Shown here: positions 8,216 through 18,047 of the stretch, piece after piece
Layout of the letters: every line of letters begins with the position of its first letter
Position numbering within the stretch: the stretch's first letter is position 1
Origin: Christiangramia lutea
GTDB taxonomy: Bacteria > Bacteroidota > Bacteroidia > Flavobacteriales > Flavobacteriaceae
DNA length: 64,000 nucleotides
Direction: 5' to 3'
Assembly: GCF_022489035.1 (NCBI RefSeq)
Contig: NZ_JAKVTV010000001.1
Coordinates: 248,001-312,000, forward strand
Translations under genes and position numbers: made by a program
Notes under the pieces: model-generated
Told to the model about the DNA's origin: nothing
The model's input: the letters and a program-made list of their open reading frames with translations, nothing else
Databases searched by the model: none

Positions 8216-8665
8216 TTAACTCAATTTCTTTCTAACAATCGTTGAAATGGTCTTACCATCAGCTTTTCCAGCCAGCTTCCCGGTAGCCATTCCCATTACT
8301 TTTCCCATATCCTGCATACCAGAAGCTCCGGTATCAGCGATAATTTTATCTATTTCAGCCTCAATTTCAGCTTCACTCATCTGTTCTGGAAGAAATTGCT
8401 CGATCACTTCAGCCTGCTTAATTTCCGGTTCAGCCAGGTCTTCTCTGCCCTGTTCTTTATAGATCTGAGCACTGTCTTTACGTTGCTTTACCAGTTTCTG
8501 AAGTAATTTCATCTCTTCCTCTTCAGTTAATCCGTCTTTAGAAGACGATTCAGTATTCGCTAAAAGAATGGCTCCCTTTACTGCCCTAAGGGCTTCCAGT
8601 TTGGCACTATCCTTTGCTTTCATCGCGGCCTTCATCTCGACCATTACTTTTTCCTGTAGACTCAT
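8216..8665 (-). CDS. GatB/YqeY domain-containing protein
   Basis: 149 residues of the YqeY family, which shares a helical tRNA-recognition domain with the C-terminus of GatB of the tRNA amidotransferase. Visible family features are the start MSLQEKVMVEMKAAMKAKD, LEALRAVKGAIL, and the C-terminal ASGMQDMGKVMGMA with DGKTISTIVRKKL. I chose this start over one 17 codons upstream because the family begins here and the upstream extension is not conserved-looking. A TATCTTCG box at 8685-8692 (- strand) is a likely -7 element. It probably acts in the cytosol in tRNA metabolism; the exact role is unknown. Confidence 0.9.
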   Translation of the reverse strand: MSLQEKVMVEMKAAMKAKDSAKLEALRAVKGAILLANTESSSKDGLTEEEEMKLLQKLVKQRKDSAQIYKEQGREDLAEPEIKQAEVIEQFLPEQMSEAEIEAEIDKIIADTGASGMQDMGKVMGMATGKLAGKADGKTISTIVRKKLS

Positions 8666-8770
8666 GACTGAAAAATTTCTGCTGCGAAGATAAAATATTC
8701 TGAAAGAAATTACCACTTATTTATCCCTTCAAAATTAAGTATCTTCAAATCCCATTTTAGCACTTGAAAA

Positions 8771-9679
8771 ATGAAGAAAATCCTAAGCATCCTGTTGCTT
8801 TTTAGCTGTGTTCAAGTCATTGGAGCACAGGAATTATTAATCGACAGCCTTTATAAAGTAAGGCCTCTACAAACCGAAATTTACGCTGAAAAAGATGGTG
8901 AAGAACTTATTATTGATCTTTATTTACCTGAAAAAAACAATTCAGAAAAACTCCCACTCATCGTCTGGATGCATGGTGGAGGCTTTGCCGGGGGAAGTCC
9001 GAAAAACCCACAGGAGATCCAATTCGCCAAAATGGCCGCTTCCCGAGGCTATGCGGTTGGCCTTATTTCCTATCGGCTGGTAAGAAAAGGAACCGCAACC
9101 GGATTCGGTTGTGATTTCGATGCAACTGGAAAATTGAAAACCTTCCAGCTGGCTGCCGAAGATTTTATGGATGCCGTCTTGTATTTAGAAAAGAAGGCTG
9201 AAAACTTCAATATCGATACGGAAAATATCATCGTTGGTGGAAGCAGTGCTGGAGCTGAAGCAGTGCTGAATGCCGTTTATAACCCAGACCTGATGTTCGA
9301 AGACACTTCAAAATTTTCAAATTTGAATATTTCGGCAGTTTTTTCTTTAGCCGGTGCGATCGCTGATGTTCGCTATCTAACCAAAGAACAGGCTATTCCT
9401 GGTATTTTCTTTCACGGAACGGCCGATAATCTGGTTCCATACGCAACGGCACCTCATCATTACTGTGAAAATAATAAACCTGGCTACCTAATTCTTGACG
9501 GATCAAAAACTATCGTGGATAAACTTGAAAAACTGGATACTTCCTATTTATTTTACACTTTTCAGGATGCGCGCCACGAAATATCTGGAATGCCCTTCCA
9601 ATATTTACCACAGGTATTTGAATTCCTGAAAAATGTAGTTTTCAATGATCAAAAAATTCAGTCAACTATTTACAAATGA
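8771..9679 (+). CDS. Secreted alpha/beta-hydrolase, carbohydrate-esterase type
   Basis: 302 residues with a signal peptide ending GAQ (residue 20). The fold is that of a carboxylesterase/lipase of the BD-FAE or hormone-sensitive type: oxyanion motif HGGG (68-71), nucleophile Ser159 in GGSSAGA, an acidic residue in HGTADNLVP and His in DARHEISG. It begins a three-gene + strand operon with the PHP and GH2 genes (4-bp overlap, then 10-bp gap). In a glycan locus such enzymes usually remove acetyl or feruloyl groups; the actual ester is not known. Confidence 0.8.
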   Translation: MKKILSILLLFSCVQVIGAQELLIDSLYKVRPLQTEIYAEKDGEELIIDLYLPEKNNSEKLPLIVWMHGGGFAGGSPKNPQEIQFAKMAASRGYAVGLISYRLVRKGTATGFGCDFDATGKLKTFQLAAEDFMDAVLYLEKKAENFNIDTENIIVGGSSAGAEAVLNAVYNPDLMFEDTSKFSNLNISAVFSLAGAIADVRYLTKEQAIPGIFFHGTADNLVPYATAPHHYCENNKPGYLILDGSKTIVDKLEKLDTSYLFYTFQDARHEISGMPFQYLPQVFEFLKNVVFNDQKIQSTIYK

Positions 9680-10854
9680 AAAAATTTCTGCTTGCATTTT
9701 TAATTATTCTTATTTCTGTTTCGGCCGAAGCACAGGAAAAGAAGTGGTACAAAGGTAATTTACATACCCATTCCTACTGGAGCGACGGGGATGAATTTCC
9801 TGAAATGATCATGAAATGGTATAAAAATGAAGGTTATGATTTCGTGGCGTTATCTGATCATAATATTATTGCCGAAGGCGAAAAATGGAAAAAGATCAGT
9901 AAAGATTCCTTATATCAACAGGCATTTCAGAAGTATTTAAATGAATATGGCGAAGATTGGGTATCCTATAAAAAAGAGGAAGATGGGTTACAGGTGCAGT
10001 TGAAAACACTCGAGGAGTTCCGTCCGCTTTTCGAGGAACCCGAAAAATTCATGATTTTTAAAGCCGAAGAAGTGACCACCTATCTGGACAAAAAGGCGGT
10101 TCATATGGGCGCCATCAATGTTCAGGAACTGGTGGAGCCGCAGGAAGGATTCACCATTGTAGAGCTTATCCAGAATAATCTCGATGCCATCAAGGCCCAG
10201 GAAGAAAAGTTTGGCGAGCCCGTACTTCAGCATCTCAATCACCCAAATTTTACCTATGCTATAAAAGCCGAAGATATTATTCAGATCGACGGGGAGCGAT
10301 TCTTTGAAGTTTTCAATGGTCATCCTTATGTGAATAATTATGGCGATTCGATTCATGACAGTACCGAAACCATGTGGGACCAGGTAAATATCGCTTATCA
10401 TGCCGAAGGCAAACCACTTTTGCTGGGGATTGCGACCGATGACAGTCATCATTACCATAAATTCGGCGCAAAATGGAGCAATGCCGGGAGAGGTTGGGTG
10501 GAAGTGAGGTCTGCTGAATTAACACCTTCAGCTATAATTAATGCCATGGAAGCCGGTGATTTTTATGCTACAACTGGCGTAGAACTTTCCAAAGTCAATT
10601 TTGATGGAAAAATGATTTCTATTCAGGTGAATGCTGAAAAAAATGTGAATTATGATATCCAGTTTATTGGCGTGAGGAAAGGTTCTACTAAAAGTGAGAT
10701 CCTGAAATCAGTTAATGGAACAGAAGCTTCCTATCAAATTCCAGATGATGTGATTTTCGCCCGGGCGAAGGTCATTTCAGATAAACCAAAGAAAAACCCA
10801 TACAAAGAAGGAGACACCGAAGTTGCCTGGACGCAACCTGTATCAATCCGATAA
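9676..10854 (+). CDS. Secreted PHP-domain metal-dependent hydrolase
   Basis: 392 residues with signal peptide (MKKFLLAFLIILISVSAEAQ). PHP-domain metal ligands are visible: HTH at residues 30-32 in NLHTHSYWSDGD, then SDHNII, a middle HLNHPNF and a late DDSHHYH. PHP proteins bind two or three metal ions and hydrolyse phosphoesters; secreted versions occur in polysaccharide loci with unclear substrates. Its ATG overlaps the esterase stop by 4 bp, and the GH2 gene follows after 10 bp. The gene order suggests a role in the same glycan pathway, perhaps removing a phosphate-type substituent. Confidence 0.8.
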   Translation: MKKFLLAFLIILISVSAEAQEKKWYKGNLHTHSYWSDGDEFPEMIMKWYKNEGYDFVALSDHNIIAEGEKWKKISKDSLYQQAFQKYLNEYGEDWVSYKKEEDGLQVQLKTLEEFRPLFEEPEKFMIFKAEEVTTYLDKKAVHMGAINVQELVEPQEGFTIVELIQNNLDAIKAQEEKFGEPVLQHLNHPNFTYAIKAEDIIQIDGERFFEVFNGHPYVNNYGDSIHDSTETMWDQVNIAYHAEGKPLLLGIATDDSHHYHKFGAKWSNAGRGWVEVRSAELTPSAIINAMEAGDFYATTGVELSKVNFDGKMISIQVNAEKNVNYDIQFIGVRKGSTKSEILKSVNGTEASYQIPDDVIFARAKVISDKPKKNPYKEGDTEVAWTQPVSIR

Positions 10855-10864
10855 ATCAAAAAGA

Positions 10865-13435
10865 ATGAAATTACCCTACTCCCTTATCCTTTTTCTACTC
10901 ATTAGCTCTTCCCTTCTCCAGGCACAAAGAATTGAAAAAACGATCAATTCCGGTTGGGAATTTAACCTTGAAAATGAGGAAAAATCATCTACCGTGAATA
11001 TTCCCCATACCTGGAATGCTGAAGACGCTTTTAATGAAGGTGCCTATTTTCGCGGAAAAGGCACTTACAATAAAGAGGTTTTTATTCCTGAAAACTGGAA
11101 AGACAAGGCTATTTTCTTAAAATTTGAAGGAGCTAACCAGGTTACGAAAGCCTATGTAAACGATCAACTCGTAGGTGAACATACCGGTGGTTATACGGCT
11201 TTCATTTTTCAGCTTTCTGAAGCTCTTGAATTCGGAAAGGCGAATCAGGTAAGAATCGAAGTCGATAACGCCCACAACCAGGATATCCCACCCCTGGAAG
11301 CCGATTTTAATTTTTACGGCGGAATTTACCGCGACCTAAAACTGATCGTAACCGGGAAAAGTCACTTTAAGCTGGAAGGCCCCGCCGCAGGCACTCAGCT
11401 GATCAAAACTCCTGATGTCAGCAATGACCTGGCCAAGGTGAAATTTGAAGGAAATATGGTGACTTCAGGCAAAGAACTGGAATTACAGGTTAGTATCGCC
11501 GATCCGTTAGGAAACCAGGTTTCGGAATACAATAGGCCGTTGGATTCTGACAATTTTTCAATCGATTTTGAAATAGAGCAACCTCAACTATGGTCTCCGG
11601 ATGATCCAAATCTTTACCTGTTAAGCGCTAATTTGATCGATCCAGATTCAGGAGAAATTTTGGATACCTATATTTCGAATTTCGGCTGTCGCTGGTTCGA
11701 AGCCGATCCTGAAAAAGGTTTTATCCTGAACGGTAAACCCATTAAACTCATCGGTGCTAACAGGCATCAGGATTTTGAAAATATGGGAAATGCTGTTCCA
11801 AATTCCATTCATCGAAAAGATTACCAGATGATCAAGGATATGGGCGCGAACTTTATCAGGACGGCGCACTACCCGCAGGATCCTGATGTTTACCGAATTT
11901 GCGATGAACTTGGTCTGCTTGTCTGGACAGAAGTGCCGGTGATCAACGATGTAACAGATTCCGAAGCCTATCACCAGAATTCGGTGAACATGCAAAAGGA
12001 ACAAATTCTTCAGCTTTACAACCATCCTTCGATCGTTTTCTGGGGAATCATGAACGAGATCTTTATTCGCCTCGTTTTCACACGCGATATGAGCGAAACC
12101 GATCAGAAGGCAAAGATCAAAACCAGCGTGGAGTTAGCCGAGAAGCTGGAAGCAGCAAACAAGGATCTGGATACAAGCAGATTGAGCGTAATGGCACTGC
12201 ATGAGAATGAAATCTATAACACCTCCGGAATTGCCAATATTACCGATGTCATTGGCTGGAATTTGTATTTTGGCTGGTACACTCCAGGTCTAGAAAATCT
12301 TGGAAAATTCCTCGATGACCAGCATAAAAAATTTCCGAACAGGCCATTACTTATTTCAGAATATGGTCCCGGAAGTGATTCCAGGATTCAGACCAATGAT
12401 CCAAAACCCTGGGATTTTAGTGAGGCTTACCAGCTAAAAAGCCATGTGAGCTATCTCAACCAGGTGATGGAACGGGATTATATGCTGGGAATGGCCGCCT
12501 GGAATTTTGCCGATTTTGGTTCTTCAGGAAGACAGGACAGCAGGCCTTATATCAACCAGAAAGGCCTGGTGAATTTTAACCGTGAACCCAAGGATGTCTA
12601 CTATTACTACAAAGCCAGGTTAACCGAAGATGATTTTGTTTATATCGCCGGAAAGAATTTTGAAACCAGGATCATTGATCAGGACCAGAAAGTTCAAGTC
12701 AAGGTTTTTTCTAATTCTGAAATCGTGGAGATCATCCTTGATGATACTAAAAAAATGACTTCTCCTGTTAAAGATAATATCGCCGAATTTCAACTTGAAC
12801 TAGATGAAGGAAAGCATTCAATAAAAGCTGTATCCGGGGAGGCCAGGCATACAAGAAACCTCAACATTAAATTCAGAAACAACCTGATTGAAAACATCCA
12901 AAATCAACCAGTTTTGATAAATGTTGGTGCTCACAGCGATTTTGTAGATGAAGAGACCGGCAAGATCTGGATAAGCGACCAGGCATTTAAAAACAATGAA
13001 TTTGGATATGTAGGTGGAGAAGTTTTTCAACAGAACAACAGCAAATTCCAGGGAACGGCTTCAAATATTAAAATGACAACGAAGGAACCGCTGTTCCAAA
13101 CCATGAGAGAAGGACTGCAGGCTTATAAATTTGATGTTCCAAAAGGGCAATATCGAATTTCACTTCTTATGGCAGAACCGAATCGCGGAGCGTCGAGGGA
13201 AAACATTTATAACCTTGAATCAGATTCTGGAAAAACCTCTGAAGGCACCAGGAGTTTTGATATTTTGATCAATGGTGTTCTGGTGGAAAAAGATCTAAAC
13301 CTGGCTCGCGATTACGGAATTCTGCAAGCGGTGGAATTGGATTATGAGATCTATTCCGAAGGACCCGTAGAAATAGAGTTTAGGCCGCAAAGTGGAAAAC
13401 CGGCATTATCTGGTATTAAATTAGAAAAATTGTAA
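10865..13435 (+). CDS. GH2-family glycosidase with C-terminal malectin-like domain
   Basis: 856 residues from the ATG that starts a signal peptide (LILFLLISSSLLQAQ). An upstream in-frame start at 10823 lies in the previous gene and is rejected. Domains in order: sugar-binding jelly roll (FKFEGANQ-like core, residues about 20-165), immunoglobulin-like sandwich, TIM barrel with acid/base Glu398 (GIMNEIF) and nucleophile Glu499 (LLISEYGPG), then a GH2 C-terminal domain. A malectin-like region follows from about residue 680 (INVGAHSDFVDEETGKIW). GH2 covers beta-galactosidases, beta-glucuronidases and beta-mannosidases; the exact specificity cannot be read. Probably periplasmic, trimming oligosaccharides. 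A strong terminator follows. Confidence 0.88.
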   Translation: MKLPYSLILFLLISSSLLQAQRIEKTINSGWEFNLENEEKSSTVNIPHTWNAEDAFNEGAYFRGKGTYNKEVFIPENWKDKAIFLKFEGANQVTKAYVNDQLVGEHTGGYTAFIFQLSEALEFGKANQVRIEVDNAHNQDIPPLEADFNFYGGIYRDLKLIVTGKSHFKLEGPAAGTQLIKTPDVSNDLAKVKFEGNMVTSGKELELQVSIADPLGNQVSEYNRPLDSDNFSIDFEIEQPQLWSPDDPNLYLLSANLIDPDSGEILDTYISNFGCRWFEADPEKGFILNGKPIKLIGANRHQDFENMGNAVPNSIHRKDYQMIKDMGANFIRTAHYPQDPDVYRICDELGLLVWTEVPVINDVTDSEAYHQNSVNMQKEQILQLYNHPSIVFWGIMNEIFIRLVFTRDMSETDQKAKIKTSVELAEKLEAANKDLDTSRLSVMALHENEIYNTSGIANITDVIGWNLYFGWYTPGLENLGKFLDDQHKKFPNRPLLISEYGPGSDSRIQTNDPKPWDFSEAYQLKSHVSYLNQVMERDYMLGMAAWNFADFGSSGRQDSRPYINQKGLVNFNREPKDVYYYYKARLTEDDFVYIAGKNFETRIIDQDQKVQVKVFSNSEIVEIILDDTKKMTSPVKDNIAEFQLELDEGKHSIKAVSGEARHTRNLNIKFRNNLIENIQNQPVLINVGAHSDFVDEETGKIWISDQAFKNNEFGYVGGEVFQQNNSKFQGTASNIKMTTKEPLFQTMREGLQAYKFDVPKGQYRISLLMAEPNRGASRENIYNLESDSGKTSEGTRSFDILINGVLVEKDLNLARDYGILQAVELDYEIYSEGPVEIEFRPQSGKPALSGIKLEKL

Positions 13436-13450
13436 AAACCGATATTGAAC

Positions 13451-13488
13451 AAAAAAAGGAGCTTTTTAAAAGCTCCTTTTTTTTTTTT
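13451..13488. terminator. Bidirectional intrinsic terminator
   Basis: GGAGCTT and AAGCTCC around a short TTTAA loop, flanked by a run of A on the left and T on the right. It works for both the GH2 operon (+) and the converging GH172 gene (-). Confidence 0.85.
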
Positions 13489-13504
13489 GCGAACAACCAT
13501 CTAA

Positions 13505-15568
13505 CTATTGCTTTATGAATCGGAGGTAATCCAGTTTGAAGTTATTTGGTTCACCTTCGTTCATCAGGCTGGATAATTTTAAGGTCTGTACTCCAGGATT
13601 TATCTCGATGACTCCAAGCTGCTGCTTTTCAGCTACCATATGCTCTTCTTCAGTTTTAAAGTTAATCGTTTCTAGCTCCCGATCATTTAAAAACATTCTG
13701 AATTTTCCACCATTTTGGCTCTTAACAAAATTAGCTTCAAGTAAATATTTTCCATCTTCCGGCCATTCAAAGGTTAGCACCAATTGATTTCCGTCTTTAG
13801 GTTCAGCATTCCAGTTAAGAACTTTATGACCGCTCACAGTTTCATAGATCTTTTCATCAGCAAATACATCGGTTGAAGCCCAACCACCGGTATTTTCTTT
13901 AATTTCCAAGGTTTCACCTTCTACGGCCTGATCTACCCGAAAAACATCATACTCGATCTCGTATCCATAGCGATCTTCTACCGCAACCTTACCTAAAGGA
14001 TCTGTTCCACCAGGCTCCAGATACCAGTAAACCACAGCTGAATACTGAGTTGGCCAGTGGTTTGGAAAATATTTCTCCATATAACCATCAAAAGACTTCT
14101 GAAAAGGAATATTTTCAATAATATGCCAGCGATTCATAGGCTGGTAGCCCATATTATCATTATCCTGGGTTTGGCTGTGGTAAGCGTGTTCAAATTCTGA
14201 AGGATCACACCAGGCATATCCAAAATAATCTTCGGTACCTGTTCCAAAAGTCGAAGGAAAGGTTTCTCCATCTATGAAAAACTTTTCATCACCTTCACCC
14301 CACCAGTGATGCCCGGGTCCGGCCAGGGAGCAACTTCCTCCTTTTGGGTTCCAAACTAATAAATGGGTTCCCAAAAATCGTCCTCGTCCTTCGGTTTCCA
14401 GTAAGGTCCAGTCTGGCCAACGATCTTCAGATAGTGGCTCGAGGTCTCGATGCCATTTTGCATGAAATCTCCCCAGGTTTTCGACATCCTTAAGCTCTTC
14501 ATAATTTATTTCCATTGCAATTTCTATCGCTTCTTCAAAATCATTCTGAATGATGATCTCTGCTCCTTCAGCAAATGGCATATACCAGTAACTGTACATC
14601 CAGTCATCGGTCATTCCCATGGGCAGGGTTTTGTATTTGTTATATCCGGGAGAAGTTCCGAAGAAATCTCCCAGGGGACTCCATACCGTGGGCTTTTCTT
14701 CTCCATCCCACTTCATCTTTAAAACCACTTTGCGAAGCATCTCTTCAGCTTTAGAACTATCTTTTATCTTCATTCTGGCTTTTAAGGAAGAGATCGCACC
14801 TGAATTTTTTAAGCTAACCAACACCTTTTCCTGGCTTTTTCCAATTTTCTCCTCTACCTGAAGCTTTGTAGTTTCAAAATCATGTGGAGAATTTCCCATT
14901 TTATCCCTGAAGAATTGATTTACCTCTTCAAGCGCAGACTTGTTATTTTCATTCAGGTCTGGATTAAAACTTTCTACTTGAGTACCTTCCGGAAAACTGA
15001 TGTAATTAAAATGATAATATTGCCCCCAACCCGGCTCTGCGACAATCTTACAGGATTTCTGGTAAGTGATAGAAATATAATTATTGAATCCACGAGCATT
15101 GGTTTCGTAGACTAATTCAGGATATTCAAATGCTGCAATGCTCGGCTTGAAATAATCGATAAAAGGCAGGTTGACCACTGGTTCTTCCTTCCCGTCGATA
15201 TAGATCTTAACCTTTCCATCCCGCGGACTGGCAGACCAGATACGAACAATGGCGCCGGGACCTTCCATTTCGGCTAAAACCTCGTTTTCTCCTTCTTTAC
15301 GAATGAATTGTGGTTCCAGCCCGTCGATATTAGCATCCCAGTCAACAAAATTTCCTGCACTGTCTATCTTGCTTTTGCGATCATAGCTAGACCACATCTC
15401 GCTTTTTTCACCAGTTTCGGGCAATTCAGCCAGGCTTTTAAGATCGGTTAATTTACTTACTACCTGGGCATAAGTTAAATCCTTATTTTCTCCTTGTTTT
15501 CCGCAGGCCAAAAGTGCAAAAAATAAAAAGGAGGTACAGCTAATTTTTAAAATCCTGAAAAACTTCAT
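13505..15568 (-). CDS. DUF2961 / GH172-family lipoprotein
   Basis: 687 residues with a lipoprotein signal (SFLFFALLACGKQ). DUF2961 now belongs to GH172, whose characterised members act on fructofuranosides or D-arabinofuranosides. Family landmarks: the early SEMWSSYDRKSKID and FVDWDANIDG, EMEGPGAIVRIWSASP, NNYISITYQKSCKI, GHHWWGEGDEKFF and FGTGTEDYFGYAW. The length exceeds the GH172 core of about 350-400, and the C-terminal 150 residues look like a beta-sandwich (EWPEDGKYLLEANFVKSQ). It lies beyond the terminator of the SusCD operon and probably has its own promoter, but its placement suggests it is part of the same glycan pathway. Confidence 0.85.
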   Translation of the reverse strand: MKFFRILKISCTSFLFFALLACGKQGENKDLTYAQVVSKLTDLKSLAELPETGEKSEMWSSYDRKSKIDSAGNFVDWDANIDGLEPQFIRKEGENEVLAEMEGPGAIVRIWSASPRDGKVKIYIDGKEEPVVNLPFIDYFKPSIAAFEYPELVYETNARGFNNYISITYQKSCKIVAEPGWGQYYHFNYISFPEGTQVESFNPDLNENNKSALEEVNQFFRDKMGNSPHDFETTKLQVEEKIGKSQEKVLVSLKNSGAISSLKARMKIKDSSKAEEMLRKVVLKMKWDGEEKPTVWSPLGDFFGTSPGYNKYKTLPMGMTDDWMYSYWYMPFAEGAEIIIQNDFEEAIEIAMEINYEELKDVENLGRFHAKWHRDLEPLSEDRWPDWTLLETEGRGRFLGTHLLVWNPKGGSCSLAGPGHHWWGEGDEKFFIDGETFPSTFGTGTEDYFGYAWCDPSEFEHAYHSQTQDNDNMGYQPMNRWHIIENIPFQKSFDGYMEKYFPNHWPTQYSAVVYWYLEPGGTDPLGKVAVEDRYGYEIEYDVFRVDQAVEGETLEIKENTGGWASTDVFADEKIYETVSGHKVLNWNAEPKDGNQLVLTFEWPEDGKYLLEANFVKSQNGGKFRMFLNDRELETINFKTEEEHMVAEKQQLGVIEINPGVQTLKLSSLMNEGEPNNFKLDYLRFIKQ

Positions 15569-15677
15569 TACAAAAAACTTTAATTAAACTATTTTATTTC
15601 CATGGTTTTAGCATTTTCCAGCAGGCCAGTAAGATGTCTTGATTCAGGCTTGCTAAATATTCAACCACTATATAATT

Positions 15678-15713
15678 GAAAAAAGCCCCTGTATTTCAAT
15701 AATTACAGGGGCT
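15678..15713 (-). terminator. Terminator of the SusCD operon
   Basis: Arms AGCCCCTGTA (15684-15693) and TACAGGGGCT (15704-15713) with a 10-nt loop. On the - strand the stem is followed by TTTTTT. It sits about 28 bp after the GH3 stop, closing the operon and separating the GH172 gene. Confidence 0.88.
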
Positions 15714-15741
15714 CACTTAATTCAAATGAAACAAAAATCAA

Positions 15742-18015
15742 CTATTTTTTCAAGTTGAATGAACCTGCAAATTCAGCATCTGAGCTGCCGGCGATAAAGA
15801 ATTCAAACTCTCCCTGCTCGTACACATATTCGATTTGAGAATTATAGAATTTCAGGTCTTCCGGTGTGATGGTAAAAGTCACCGTCTTAGATTCCCCTTT
15901 TTTAAGGGCGATCTTCTGGAAACCTTTTAATTCTTTTCCAGGAGGCGTTACACTTCGCACCTTGTCATGGATATAAAGCTGAACCACTTCCTCTCCATCA
16001 TAATTCCCGGTATTGGTAACGGTAGCACTTAACTCGATTGAACCATCAGCATTCAATGTTCCTGAACCTGCCTTTACATTGCTATATTCAAAAGTGGTGT
16101 AACTAAGTCCGTATCCAAATGGCAATAATGGCGAATTTGGAGAATCGAGGTAATTGGTCTTGAACTTCTGGAATTCACCAGACTCAGGCCCTGGTCTTCC
16201 GGTTGTTTTCATGCGGTAATGTATCGGGATCTGCCCAACGCTTCTTGGCCAGCTGTTGGTTAATTTTCCGGAAGGATTATAATTTCCGAAAAGTACATCA
16301 GCGACTGCGTTCCCGGCTTCCACGCCAGGATGCCAGATCTGAAGGATACTTACCGGAAGTCCCATTTCTTCTGAAATATCCAAAGGTCTACCACTCATTA
16401 AAGCAAGCACAACAGGCTTCCCGGTTTTTGCCAATTCCCTGATCAGTTTTTTCTGAGAGTCCGGAATGGTAATATCGGTGCGGCTAGCTGCTTCCCCGCT
16501 CATTTCGGTGGCTTCCCCAACCACGGCAACTACAACATCTGAACCATTAGCCAGATCCAGAGCCTCCTTCAGTAGGGTTTCAGGAGACTCTTCAGAAATC
16601 TGGATGCGCTCACCAAAAACATTCACTTTTTTGGCAAAGCTGGTATCATCAGAAATATTGGCTCCCTTGGCGTATTCGATGGTCGCGTTTGGAGCTACAT
16701 TCTTCATTCCTTCCAAAATTGGCACAGAAAGTTGCGGATTCCCGGTTGGCGCCCAGGTTCCCAGCATATTGTTCTTATTATTCGCCAGTGGTCCAATTAA
16801 GGCGATCTTCGCATTTTTACTTAAAGGAAGTGTATTGTTATGTTTTTTCAGCAGGACAAAAGACCTAGTGGCCGCTTTTCTGGCTAGTTTTCTGTTTTCC
16901 TCGGTAAGAATATCCTTTTCCGGCCTGCTTTCATCTGAATACAGGTAAGGGTCATCCAGCAAACCGATCTTATATTTAGCTTCAAGAATTCGCCTCGCTG
17001 CTTTGGTGATTTGTTCTTCGGAAACCATTCCTTCTTCAACCGATTTTTTTAAAGTGGTAAGGAAACCTTCTCCAACCATATCCATATCCAGCCCGGCATT
17101 GATCGCCATAGCCGAAACATCCTGCAGATCTCCCATCCCGTGGGCAATCATTTCGTTCACTGAAGTATAATCTGAAACTACAAATCCATCAAAACCCCAT
17201 CTTTCTCTTAGAAGATCGGTTAGCAACCATTTATTTCCTGAAGCAGGAATTCCGTCGATATCGTTGAAAGAGGTCATCACACTTCCCACCCCGGCATCAA
17301 CCGCCGCTTTGTAAGGAGGCAGGTATTCGTTGAACATTTTAAGGCGGCTCATATCTACCGAATTATAATCCCTTCCGGCTTCCGGAGCTCCGTATAAAGC
17401 CATATGCTTTACGGTTGCCATCATGGTTTCCGGCTTGCTAAGATCGTCTCCCTGGTATCCTTCTACCATGGCTTTGGCGATCTGAGATCCCAGATACGGG
17501 TCCTCACCGGCTCCTTCAGCAATTCTACCCCACCTAGGATCTCTAGCGATGTCTACCATAGGCGAAAAATTCCAGTTAATGCCATCTGCCGTAGCCTCTT
17601 TTGCAGCCATTTGAGCTCCGCTTTTGATCAATTCCAAATCCCAGCTGGAAGAAAGTCCTAGCGGAATTGGATAAGTGGTTTTATAACCGTGGATGATATC
17701 CGAACCTATTAGAAGCGGGATTCCTAACCGGGAATTCTTTACCGCGATTTCCTGCGCCTGTCTTACTTTCGCCGGACTGGAAACACCAAAAACTCCACCA
17801 ACATTTCCAGCCTTGATTTTTGATTCCACATCCTCACTAACCACAGAACCGGTAGCAATACCACCACCGGGTGTTAAAAGGTTCAATTGGCCTATCTTTT
17901 CTTCCAGCGTCATTTTATTCAGCAATTCTTCTACTGCCGGAATTCGTTCCTGAGCATGTAGCACTGAAATTCCCGTTAAGATGACGAGACTGATGCTTAG
18001 ATAAATTTTTCTCAT
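15742..18015 (-). CDS. GH3 beta-glucosidase (BglX-like)
   Basis: 757 residues with signal peptide (ILTGISVLHAQ). The (beta/alpha)8 domain includes SDIIHGYKTTYPIPLG and SPMVDIARDPRWGRIAEG; the nucleophile is Asp282 in GFVVSDYTS. Then come the alpha/beta sandwich (DVVVAVVGEATEMSGEA) and a fibronectin-like C-terminal domain (VTNTGNYDGEEVVQLYI). Full length for BglX-type periplasmic beta-glucosidases. Last gene of the operon, 32 bp after GH43. Together with GH144-like proteins it could release glucose from beta-gluco-oligosaccharides; the linkage preference is not visible in sequence. Confidence 0.92.
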   Translation of the reverse strand: MRKIYLSISLVILTGISVLHAQERIPAVEELLNKMTLEEKIGQLNLLTPGGGIATGSVVSEDVESKIKAGNVGGVFGVSSPAKVRQAQEIAVKNSRLGIPLLIGSDIIHGYKTTYPIPLGLSSSWDLELIKSGAQMAAKEATADGINWNFSPMVDIARDPRWGRIAEGAGEDPYLGSQIAKAMVEGYQGDDLSKPETMMATVKHMALYGAPEAGRDYNSVDMSRLKMFNEYLPPYKAAVDAGVGSVMTSFNDIDGIPASGNKWLLTDLLRERWGFDGFVVSDYTSVNEMIAHGMGDLQDVSAMAINAGLDMDMVGEGFLTTLKKSVEEGMVSEEQITKAARRILEAKYKIGLLDDPYLYSDESRPEKDILTEENRKLARKAATRSFVLLKKHNNTLPLSKNAKIALIGPLANNKNNMLGTWAPTGNPQLSVPILEGMKNVAPNATIEYAKGANISDDTSFAKKVNVFGERIQISEESPETLLKEALDLANGSDVVVAVVGEATEMSGEAASRTDITIPDSQKKLIRELAKTGKPVVLALMSGRPLDISEEMGLPVSILQIWHPGVEAGNAVADVLFGNYNPSGKLTNSWPRSVGQIPIHYRMKTTGRPGPESGEFQKFKTNYLDSPNSPLLPFGYGLSYTTFEYSNVKAGSGTLNADGSIELSATVTNTGNYDGEEVVQLYIHDKVRSVTPPGKELKGFQKIALKKGESKTVTFTITPEDLKFYNSQIEYVYEQGEFEFFIAGSSDAEFAGSFNLKK

Positions 18016-18047
18016 TATAGTCGTATTTATTGAATTAGTTTTTAAAT

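Noticed and set aside
8047-8235. 62-residue + strand reading frame
   Set aside because: It is the antisense translation of tRNA-Arg (typical GRIQTCN-type artefact).
10823-10864. Upstream start for the GH2 gene
   Set aside because: It lies within the PHP gene end and would put the signal peptide inside the protein.
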